5,341 nucleotides of DNA from Clostridiaceae bacterium. Its GTDB lineage: Bacteria; Bacillota_A; Clostridia; Acetivibrionales; Acetivibrionaceae. The position numbers were made by a program, and so were the translations under genes. This document shows positions 1-4,253 of this stretch, piece after piece. The notes below the pieces were generated by a model. That model saw nothing but the letters and a program-made list of their open reading frames with translations, made no database searches and was not told where the DNA came from. Numbering within the stretch: position 1 is the first letter of the stretch; every line of letters begins with the position of its first letter. The stretch is from the NCBI GenBank assembly GCA_012513545.1, contig JAAZCB010000172.1, forward strand, positions 1-5,341, read 5' to 3'.

Positions 1-446
1 TCGGGACTATTGGTCCCAAAGGTCCGGCTGAAGCAGAGAGAAGGGTAAAATTATACCATATAAACCGCTGCTGGGCTGAATACCTCTCATATATATCTTA
101 TGTCAGGGAAAGCATTCATCTATATAACCTTGGTGGCAAGGTGCCCTTGGATGAGTTTAATATAATTGCTGTAAAGGCGTTTGAGGACCTTCTGAAGAAT
201 ATAGATGACAGCGTGGTTGAGACTTTAGGAACGGCTGATATAAAGGCGGGTGGAATAGATATGGAGAAGGAAGGCCTGAAAAGCCCGTCAGCAACCTGGA
301 CCTATATGGTTGATGATGGTGCGGAGCAGTTTGGGATAATGCCTGCTTTGAGTAATCCCATTGTTGCGGCATCAAGTCCAATTATATACAGCATAATGGC
401 ATTGTTTAAAAGCTACAAGAACAAAAACGTAAAGGAAATCAAGTGA
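1..446 (+). CDS. SecA-like preprotein translocase ATPase, C-terminal fragment (5' end outside window)
   Basis: The frame is open from the left edge (first full codon at position 3) to a TGA at 444-446, giving 147 visible residues. Residues of about 15-70 resemble the helical scaffold/wing region near the C-terminus of SecA: a Trp-containing helix (INRCWAEYLSYISYVRESIH) followed by LYNLGGKVPLDEF and an AF..LL..I helix, matching the family pattern W-x-x-HL..M..LREGIHLR...DPL.E. SecA drives protein export through SecYEG by ATP hydrolysis at the membrane; the ATPase motifs would lie upstream and are not visible. The tail after this region (SPSATWTYMVDDG, then a hydrophobic stretch) has no Cys-rich zinc-binding motif, unlike housekeeping SecA, so an accessory SecA2-like paralogue is more likely. 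The stop codon falls in the first repeat of the neighbouring transposase unit, so the original C-terminus may have been longer. Family assignment is by motif resemblance only. Confidence 0.6.
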   Translation, partial: GTIGPKGPAEAERRVKLYHINRCWAEYLSYISYVRESIHLYNLGGKVPLDEFNIIAVKAFEDLLKNIDDSVVETLGTADIKAGGIDMEKEGLKSPSATWTYMVDDGAEQFGIMPALSNPIVAASSPIIYSIMALFKSYKNKNVKEIK

Positions 447-495
447 AATGCAGGGACGGACCAAGTGAAATGAAGGGACGGTTCTCTTGTTTCAC
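441..495 (+). repeat. Left repeat cluster of the RAYT unit (direct repeat plus hairpin)
   Basis: Two direct copies of AAGTGAAATG(C/A)AGGGACGG lie at 441-459 and 463-481 with one mismatch and a 22-bp period. The second copy continues into a hairpin: GTGAAA (465-470) pairs with TTTCAC (490-495), and inside it AAGGGA (473-478) can pair with TCTCTT (483-488) with one G-T wobble, leaving a four-base loop. The first copy lacks the right half of the palindrome. The TGA stop of the upstream SecA-like gene is bases 4-6 of the first copy. Confidence 0.8.
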
Positions 496-515
496 TCCTT
501 GTTATATAGTATACT
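487..515 (+). promoter_or_regulatory. Putative sigma-A promoter of the transposase gene
   Basis: A -10 box TATACT (510-515) sits 17 bp downstream of a weak -35 TTGTTT (487-492). The -35 is part of the right arm of the left repeat hairpin, so the repeat would supply half of the promoter. Transcription would start near 522, only about 8 nt before the upstream ATG at 530, which favours the ATG at 545 as the real start. Confidence 0.4.
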
Positions 516-544
516 AAAGAAAAATATGAATGCGAGTGAATAAA

Positions 545-1321
545 ATGCCAAGAATAGCAAGACAGAAAAGTAATAGTGGAATATATCACGTAATGTTAAG
601 AGGTGCAAACAGACAGGAAATATTTCATGATGACGAGGACAATACTAGATTTCTTGAGACACTCAATAGATATAAGGACAAAAGTGAAATAAGTGTTTAT
701 GGTTGGTGCCTTATGGGCAACCATGTACACCTGTTGTTGCAGGAAGGCAATGAGGAGTTGTCTTTAACAATGAAGCGCATAGGAGTGAGTTATGTGTGGT
801 TCTATAACTGGAAATACAAAACAACAGGTCATTTATTCCAGGATAGATATAGAAGTGAGAGTATAGAAAGCGATGAAGCTTTGATGGCTGTAATCAGGTA
901 TATTCACCAAAATCCGGTCAAAGCAGGTATTGTAAGTAAACCTGAAGAATGGAAATGGAGCAGCTGCCAGGGGTATTACGGTTATAATTATTATCCGCCA
1001 TTATTAATAGATAGTGGATTAATACTTGGTATGTTTTCAGAAGACAAAAAGCTGCAAATAAAAAGGTTCATTGAATACAATGACATGGAAAATGAGGACA
1101 ATTTCCTTGACGATGAGAATAAACACAGACTAACAGATAAGGAAGCAAGGGAAGAGATTAAGAAAGTTATTGGTGAATTTGATATAGCAGCAATAAAGAG
1201 CCTCCCGAAATTGCAAAGAGATTTAATTATTGGAAGAATAAAGGCAGTAGAGGGTGTGTCTCAAAGACAGGTTTCACGGGTAACTGGGATTCCCATAAGT
1301 TTGGTTAACAGGGTAAAATGA
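545..1321 (+). CDS. REP-associated tyrosine transposase (RAYT, Y1/HUH family)
   Basis: A single-strand DNA transposase of the IS200/Y1_Tnp superfamily, 258 residues from the chosen ATG. The N-terminus MPRIARQKSNSGIYHVMLRG is the usual opening of this family, which is why the ATG at 545 is preferred over the in-frame ATG at 530. The metal-binding HUH motif is seen as GNHVHLLL (His60 and His62), followed by GHLFQDRY (about 95-102) and the catalytic tyrosine in RYIHQNPV (Tyr119). The C-terminal third (about 195-258) is a charged helical region ending in a helix-turn-helix-like stretch (VSQRQVSRVTGIPISLVNRV) of the type found in clostridial RAYTs. All expected catalytic residues are present and the frame is intact, so the protein is probably active. 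The last codons (GTA AAA TGA) lie within the first right-hand repeat. The ribosome binding site is weak (GAGTGA at 534-539). Family certainty is high; the exact start is less sure. Confidence 0.92.
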   Translation: MPRIARQKSNSGIYHVMLRGANRQEIFHDDEDNTRFLETLNRYKDKSEISVYGWCLMGNHVHLLLQEGNEELSLTMKRIGVSYVWFYNWKYKTTGHLFQDRYRSESIESDEALMAVIRYIHQNPVKAGIVSKPEEWKWSSCQGYYGYNYYPPLLIDSGLILGMFSEDKKLQIKRFIEYNDMENEDNFLDDENKHRLTDKEAREEIKKVIGEFDIAAIKSLPKLQRDLIIGRIKAVEGVSQRQVSRVTGIPISLVNRVK

Positions 1322-1390
1322 AACGCGAGAACCGTCCCCCTGTTTCCCCCTGTTTCGTAAAATGAAACATGAGAACCGTCCCTGTGTTTC
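1313..1390 (+). repeat. Right repeats of the RAYT unit (two 34-bp direct copies)
   Basis: Two 34-base copies beginning GTAAAATGAAAC and ending GTTTC lie at 1313-1346 and 1357-1390, with a 44-bp period and four mismatches. Each can fold as a short hairpin: GAAAC/GTTTC in the first copy (1320-1324 with 1342-1346) and GAAACA/TGTTTC in the second (1364-1369 with 1385-1390). Between them lies a short extra copy of the C-tract plus TGTTTC end. Both carry the GAGAACCGTCCC core in inverted orientation to the left cluster. The transposase TGA stop is bases 7-9 of the first copy. Confidence 0.85.
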
Positions 1391-1396
1391 TTTCAT

Positions 1397-1558
1397 GCCG
1401 GATTGTGGACTGCCTTGGGCTTTGGCATTATGTATGAAGAATGGAAAACCAGCGGCTTTTCTTTTGATATTCTTGAAAAGTTTCACCAAAACCTCATTAA
1501 GGCACAGCAAATGGACAAGAATTATACCGCTTCTTATTTAACAAAGAGGTTTGGATAG
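1397..1558 (+). pseudogene. Possible 3' remnant of a disrupted gene (unrecognised)
   Basis: Directly after the right repeats, one frame stays open for 53 codons to a TAG at 1556-1558 and has protein-like composition (for example LWTALGFGIMYEEWKTSGF and later ASYLTKRFG). It has no start codon at its left end; the only in-frame ATG (1430) lacks a ribosome binding site. The frame is open back to 1373 inside the repeat and is blocked by stops at 1358-1360 and 1370-1372 further upstream. The simplest reading is the C-terminal end of a gene whose upstream part was displaced or lost when the transposase unit arrived, or which was once joined to the SecA-like gene. I do not recognise the family. It could also be a chance open frame. 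Confidence 0.35.
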
Positions 1559-1597
1559 ATATGTAAACACCTCAATCGCTGATGTAAGCACTAAATT

Positions 1598-1658
1598 ATA
1601 TAGTGCCCCGCAATAGAATTAATTTCTGAAATACGGGGCACTATATGTTTTATGTTTT
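1598..1658 (+). terminator. Rho-independent terminator-like hairpin between converging genes
   Basis: A perfect 13-bp stem, ATATAGTGCCCCG (1598-1610) with CGGGGCACTATAT (1634-1646), encloses a 23-nt loop that can itself pair weakly. On the + strand it is followed by GTTTTATGTTTT (1647-1658), a broken T-tract. It lies 40 bp after the remnant's stop and 30 bp beyond the stop of the leftward stalk-domain gene, so it probably ends rightward transcripts and may also serve the leftward one, although the T-richness on that side is poor. Confidence 0.7.
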
Positions 1659-1675
1659 GAAAGTGCATTTAAAAG

Positions 1676-2353
1676 CTATGACGCTTGGATTGCAGCTTGA
1701 TCAGCAGCTTTTAGCAGATAAACATTATTATTATTATCTTTAATTTTTACAATAACATCAAATGTTGTTTTGCTGTCATTAACTGGAGGAAACTCTGGAG
1801 AGTGCAGCATCATTATTGTGTTTTCATCTTCCTTAATAATTGTGCCGCTGCTCATAAAATCCGGTTTCCATACAATATCATTATTAATTAACCATACTTT
1901 TTCGATTGAAAGCTGCTCCGAAAAGCTTTGTCCGTTATCCTGTACAAGCATCAAATCTGTACCTTCATTGAGCAGATCTTTATAGAATTCTCCAACAGGC
2001 ATATTATCACGCCAGATTTTTGTCTTAAGGGTAAATTTGTGATCATTAATTTCAATTTGCTCAGGAATTGTCTTAACTAATTCAATCAGGTTTTCATCAA
2101 AATCCGGAGAAGTTATGCTGACTTTATTGTTTTCTTTTTCCCAGACGACATTGGCTCCCAAAGATTCAGACACATTTCTTAAGGGAATATATGTATTTCC
2201 GTTGTAATTTAGTATCGGCAAATCGCTTCTCATTTCCTTTCCGTCTACTACGACAGTATACCCGGCCTTTAAGAGCTTAAAGGCTTCTTCGCCTGCATAT
2301 GCAGAAACAGGAACGGTTAAAATTGCTGCAATAAGTAAGATTATTTTTTTCAT
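1676..2353 (-). CDS. Secreted stalk-domain protein (copper amine oxidase N-terminal-like domain)
   Basis: A 225-residue exported protein. Residues 1-20 form a signal peptide (MKK, hydrophobic core, then AYA before GEE), with a likely signal peptidase I site after Ala20 and no lipobox. Residues of about 33-81 match the Cu_amine_oxidN1 'stalk' domain: a VVVDGKEM strand, the core YNGNTYIPLRNVSESLGANV, then W(E/D)-type strand residues and KVSIT. In Firmicutes this domain usually occurs on secreted or cell-surface proteins and is thought to be a structural or wall-associated module; it gives no enzymatic activity. Residues 85-225 are acidic and strand-rich (KTKIWRDN, VWLINNDIVW, TTFDVIVKIKD) and I do not recognise them. 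The start is well supported: AGGGGGGG (complement of 2361-2369) lies 7 nt before the ATG. It is 141 bp downstream of the methyltransferase on the same strand and has its own putative promoter, so the two need not be an operon. Confidence 0.82.
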   Translation of the reverse strand: MKKIILLIAAILTVPVSAYAGEEAFKLLKAGYTVVVDGKEMRSDLPILNYNGNTYIPLRNVSESLGANVVWEKENNKVSITSPDFDENLIELVKTIPEQIEINDHKFTLKTKIWRDNMPVGEFYKDLLNEGTDLMLVQDNGQSFSEQLSIEKVWLINNDIVWKPDFMSSGTIIKEDENTIMMLHSPEFPPVNDSKTTFDVIVKIKDNNNNVYLLKAADQAAIQAS

Positions 2354-2390
2354 ATTACTACCCCCCCTGATATAATTAACTTATAGTTAT

Positions 2391-2419
2391 ATTATACCAG
2401 AGGTAAGATTATTATAAAG
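2391..2419 (-). promoter_or_regulatory. Putative promoter of the stalk-domain gene
   Basis: Read on the - strand, TATAAT (complement of 2391-2396) is preceded by TGG, giving an extended -10 (TGGTATAAT). The -35 position at 17 bp holds only CTTTAT (2414-2419), a poor match, which is acceptable for an extended -10 promoter. A TTGACT (2424-2429) is 27 bp away, too far to pair with this -10. The start of transcription would lie about 30 nt upstream of the ATG. Confidence 0.45.
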
Positions 2420-2494
2420 TTACAGTCAAATTACTTTTTTTTAATTATTTGTTTCGCTGTATGGGTATGGCTGATTTTGTCAAATAAACTTTAC

Positions 2495-3406
2495 TTATTT
2501 TACTTTTACAAAAGCAAAATGGATATTTTCAGAGGCGTGATATCCATCGTTTCGCCCTAGAAAGTAGAGTTTCTCAATCTCATCAGGACCTATGGTTTCC
2601 TTTAACTCCAATCCGGTTTTCTCAAGCTCAACAGCAAGAGTGGAAGGATCAAAACCTGACTTCATGGGCTCGCCTGCTCTTTTTACTATTTCCCTCATTT
2701 TTAAAGATCCTTCTGAAGAATTGCCGGGTCTGAATGCATTTTGATTCATATAGTCAAAAACAAGGCAACTCCCAGGGGCAATTAGTCGCGAAATACAGCT
2801 GAAAGTGTTAAGAACAACATCCTGCTCAAGGTAAAAGGTAACACCAAGCCAGCTTATAAAGGTTTTCTTTGATGGGTCATATGGTGAGGACATAAGTGCT
2901 TGCGACAGATCCATTTTGTTAAAATCCATAGGTATAAAGTGCAGGTTTGAAGGTTTTTCAATTTCCAACATCTTTAAGCGTTCCTTTTTATTATCCTGGG
3001 TTGCAGGATGATCAACTTCAAACACCTGTAACTTTTCTTTGAAATCCGGCCTACGGTAAGCGAAAGTATCAAGTCCGGCACCGAGAATTATGTATTGGCT
3101 TATTCCATTTCTAATACAATTTTCGAGTAAATCTTCGGTATAACGTGAACGGCTTAGGGTAGTTGGTGCATTGTATCTCATAACACATTTCAAAGCGGCT
3201 TCATGGTCCTTACATGCAGCAGCCTCAGCAGGATTCAGAAACTTTAACGAATCTGCGAGCTTTTCCGAGAAGAATGTAAATTCTTCATTTGAAAACAACT
3301 TAACAGCTAAAAAATCATCGAATATTTTTGGACTATCGTTCAAAGAGTGGTATACACGTGAAAAAGCGGTAACCATTGACGTAACGCTTGCAGTATTTTC
3401 ATTCAT
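2495..3406 (-). CDS. Class I SAM-dependent methyltransferase, TIGR00027 / leucine carboxyl methyltransferase-like family
   Basis: A soluble 303-residue methyltransferase. The SAM-binding motif I is ILGAGLDTFAYR (about 107-118), followed by motif II VFEVDHPATQ (about 128-137), FIPMDF (157-162) and SWLGVTFYL (185-193); the upstream RSRYTED (86-92) is also typical of the family. This order matches the TIGR00027 branch of the LCM (PF04072, PPM1-like) group. Members transfer the methyl of S-adenosylmethionine to carboxyl or hydroxyl groups, some in natural product synthesis, but most bacterial members have no known substrate, and nothing next to this gene reveals one. The ATG at 3406 is preferred to the in-frame GTG at 3424 because GGGGTG lies 6 nt before it and the family normally begins close to MNENTASVTSM. 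Length is normal. It has its own strong promoter and a leader of about 150 nt. No clear terminator follows it. Confidence 0.88.
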   Translation of the reverse strand: MNENTASVTSMVTAFSRVYHSLNDSPKIFDDFLAVKLFSNEEFTFFSEKLADSLKFLNPAEAAACKDHEAALKCVMRYNAPTTLSRSRYTEDLLENCIRNGISQYIILGAGLDTFAYRRPDFKEKLQVFEVDHPATQDNKKERLKMLEIEKPSNLHFIPMDFNKMDLSQALMSSPYDPSKKTFISWLGVTFYLEQDVVLNTFSCISRLIAPGSCLVFDYMNQNAFRPGNSSEGSLKMREIVKRAGEPMKSGFDPSTLAVELEKTGLELKETIGPDEIEKLYFLGRNDGYHASENIHFAFVKVK

Positions 3407-3561
3407 AAAAAACACCCCAGTCACAATTAAATTTGTCTAAATAATAACAGGAATGTAAGGATTAACACAAATACGATTAAAATGAAATAGCTTTAGACAG
3501 CTAGAATTTTCACGTTATTTTGCATATTTATGGAATATTACTAACAGTTAAATAAAAATAT

Positions 3562-3590
3562 AGTATATCACAAAAATAGTTATTTGTCAA
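3562..3590 (-). promoter_or_regulatory. Sigma-A promoter of the methyltransferase gene
   Basis: On the - strand there is a perfect -35 TTGACA (complement of 3585-3590), a 17-bp spacer and TATACT (complement of 3562-3567), with TGA just before it forming an extended -10. This is close to ideal for a vegetative promoter. The predicted start near 3555 leaves an AT-rich leader of about 150 nt before the ATG; only a weak 5-bp hairpin (TAGCT/AGCTA, complement of 3488-3503) is visible in it. Confidence 0.75.
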
Positions 3591-3605
3591 TATCGATTTT
3601 TAAAT

Positions 3606-3641
3606 TTTATGCCACAGGCTCTATATGTTTTAAGGCATAAA
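3606..3641. repeat. Inverted repeat TTTATGCC / GGCATAAA
   Basis: A perfect 8-bp inverted repeat (3606-3613 and 3634-3641) with a 20-nt spacer lies just upstream of the methyltransferase -35 and 18 bp before the rightward TTGACA at 3659. Neither side has a T-tract, so it is not a terminator. Its place between two divergent promoters would suit an operator, but this is speculative and the repeat could be chance in AT-rich DNA. Confidence 0.3.
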
Positions 3642-3658
3642 TTATATATTGAGATTTC

Positions 3659-3688
3659 TTGACACAAAACAGCATATTATTGTATAAT
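3659..3688 (+). promoter_or_regulatory. Consensus promoter of a candidate short transcript
   Basis: TTGACA (3659-3664), an 18-bp spacer and TATAAT (3683-3688) match both sigma-A consensus boxes fully. Transcription would start near 3695. There is no start codon with a ribosome binding site downstream before the terminator-like hairpin at 3741. Confidence 0.6.
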
Positions 3689-3694
3689 CCACTT

Positions 3695-3780
3695 TATTTA
3701 TTATATAATCCCGAGTTTGACAGTTGATAAAGGTAATAATCCTTCAAAGTACTGATATAAGTATCTTGAAGGCTTTATTT
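3695..3780 (+). ncRNA. Candidate small RNA or attenuated leader (promoter to terminator, about 85 nt)
   Basis: The stretch runs from the predicted start after the TATAAT at 3683-3688 to the T-rich end of the hairpin at 3741-3772. It contains no ORF with a credible start. It could be an independent small RNA, or a distal leader for the downstream T-box operon with premature termination. It does not resemble any RNA family I can name. Existence is inferred from signals only. Confidence 0.35.
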
Positions 3781-3786
3781 AATTTT
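3741..3786 (+). terminator. Intrinsic terminator in the intergenic region
   Basis: CCTTCAA (3741-3747) pairs with TTGAAGG (3766-3772); above one A-C mismatch the stem continues with a G-T wobble and TACT/AGTA (3750-3753 with 3760-3763), capped by a 6-nt loop. CTTTATTTAATTTT follows on the + strand. The opposite strand lacks a T-tract, so the terminator points rightward, consistent with the promoter at 3659. Confidence 0.6.
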
Positions 3787-3913
3787 AGTAAAGTGCGTAA
3801 TATTTTTTAGTAGACGGTGTTGTAACAAAGGCTCGTCCATCTTTATCACTAGACTTTCGATAATCTTAAGGGTGAAATTATCACAAACTAAAGACAATTT
3901 TTCCTAAAAATAC

Positions 3914-3942
3914 TTTACAATAGCTGATAAAGAGAATATAAT
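3914..3942 (+). promoter_or_regulatory. Sigma-A promoter of the T-box leader
   Basis: TTTACA (3914-3919), a 17-bp spacer and TATAAT (3937-3942) give one mismatch to the full consensus. The predicted start near 3949 places the T-box Stem I close to the 5' end of the transcript, as is usual, and gives a leader of about 305 nt before the ATG. Confidence 0.8.
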
Positions 3943-4141
3943 ATTAGATAATTAAATTTAAAGACGATGATGGAGACAGTAAATATTCTTTGAAGCGGAC
4001 AGCGATTTGGGGATAGTGTGAGCCCAGACAAGGCAGAGGAATATTGAATATCACTCCGGAGTTGCAGGCCGAAATATTTTTTAGAGTAGGTTCTGACGTT
4101 TTTCCATCGTTAATGGGAACGCATATGTTGGTATGTTGTAT

Positions 4142-4173
4142 CAGGTGGTAGCGGAAGCATAACTTTCGTCCTG
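4142..4173 (+). promoter_or_regulatory. T-box antiterminator
   Basis: CAGG (4142-4145) pairs with CCTG (4170-4173), and GCGGAAG (4151-4157) pairs with CTTTCGT (4163-4169) with two G-T wobbles, leaving the bulge TGGTA (4146-4150). It shares bases 4163-4171 with the left arm of the terminator, so the two folds exclude each other. The usual bulge is seven nt (TGGNACC); here it is five. Confidence 0.75.
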
Positions 4174-4197
4174 TTATAGGGACGAAGGTTTTTTTAT
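4161..4197 (+). terminator. T-box attenuator terminator
   Basis: AACTTTCGTCC (4161-4171) pairs with GGACGAAGGTT (4180-4190) through 11 bp with one wobble and an 8-nt loop, followed by a run of T to 4195. It is the off state of the riboswitch, about 57 nt before the start codon of the controlled gene. Confidence 0.9.
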
Positions 4198-4240
4198 TTT
4201 CATATATTATATCAACTGCATTTATAAAAATTTATTGTAC

Positions 4241-4246
4241 GGAGGT
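4241..4246 (+). promoter_or_regulatory. Ribosome binding site GGAGGT
   Basis: A full-consensus GGAGGT, 7 nt before the ATG at 4254, fixes the start of the LeuA/CimA-family gene and lies downstream of the T-box terminator. Confidence 0.85.
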
Positions 4247-4253
4247 TTATAGT

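Larger units (their letters stand above)
441..1394 (+). mobile_element. REP-associated tyrosine transposase unit with flanking inverted repeats
   Basis: A single Y1 transposase gene is bracketed by repeats. The left cluster (441-495) and the right cluster (1313-1394) are in opposite orientation and share a 12-base core, GAGAACCGTCCC, present at 1327-1338 and 1371-1382 and as its reverse complement at 475-486. Repeats of this kind around a lone RAYT gene are typical of REP/BIME-like systems, in which the HUH transposase recognises hairpin-forming palindromes. The boundaries are set by where repeat similarity ends and are approximate to several bases. No target-site duplication is evident, as expected for HUH enzymes. 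Whether the unit is still mobile cannot be told from one copy. Confidence 0.75.
3407..3913. other. Gene-free divergent intergenic region
   Basis: About 500 bp, strongly AT-rich, between the leftward methyltransferase and the rightward T-box promoter. It contains the methyltransferase promoter and leader, an inverted repeat at 3606-3641, a candidate short transcription unit (3659-3780), and about 130 bp (3781-3913) in which I see only weak features, including a short GATAAT/ATTATC inverted repeat (3859-3882). No convincing coding frame was found on either strand. Confidence 0.6.
3949..4197 (+). promoter_or_regulatory. T-box riboswitch, probably tRNA-Ile specific
   Basis: A transcriptional T-box leader that senses uncharged tRNA and controls the gene at 4254. 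Stem I is recognisable by its basal GGAG/CTCC helix (3972-3975 with 4054-4057), the AGTA/GAA S-turn of the specifier loop (3978-3981 and 4046-4048), the AATATTC/GAATATT helix above it (3982-3988 with 4039-4045), and the distal GGGGATAGTGTGAGCCC region (4009-4025). The specifier is best read as ATC (4050-4052, isoleucine), followed by ACTCCGGAG; TAT (4049-4051) is the alternative if no extra base follows GAA. Stem III is about 4095-4122. The TGGT at 4146-4149 would pair with the ACCA end of a tRNA with discriminator A, as in tRNA-Ile. Uncharged tRNA would stabilise the antiterminator and allow read-through. The T-box bulge is shorter than usual. Confidence 0.92.

Noticed and set aside
441..495. 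CRISPR-like short repeats.
   Set aside because: Only two copies 22 bp apart with no proper spacer, and matching inverted copies beyond a RAYT gene; these are transposase recognition repeats.
530..544. ATG at 530 as the transposase start.
   Set aside because: It has no ribosome binding site, would leave a leader of about 8 nt from the likely promoter, and adds five residues not typical of the family before MPRIAR.
1274..1510. Leftward open frame of 78 codons across the right repeats.
   Set aside because: It spans the transposase end, the repeats and the remnant on the opposite strand, has no ribosome binding site and mostly reflects repeat sequence.
2424..2429. TTGACT as the -35 of the stalk-domain gene.
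   Set aside because: The distance to the TATAAT at 2391-2396 is 27 bp, far outside the range for sigma-A promoters, and no better -10 sits at 16-18 bp.
3717..3740. TTGACA at 3717 as a further rightward promoter.
   Set aside because: The only -10-like sequence downstream (TAATAAT) is about 11 bp away, and the position at 17 bp falls in the terminator stem.
3775..3840. Small leftward frame of 21 codons starting at an ATG (complement of 3838-3840).
   Set aside because: There is no ribosome binding site before it, it overlaps the T-rich tail of the terminator at 3741-3786, and the peptide resembles nothing I know. A chance frame or a very short relic is more likely.
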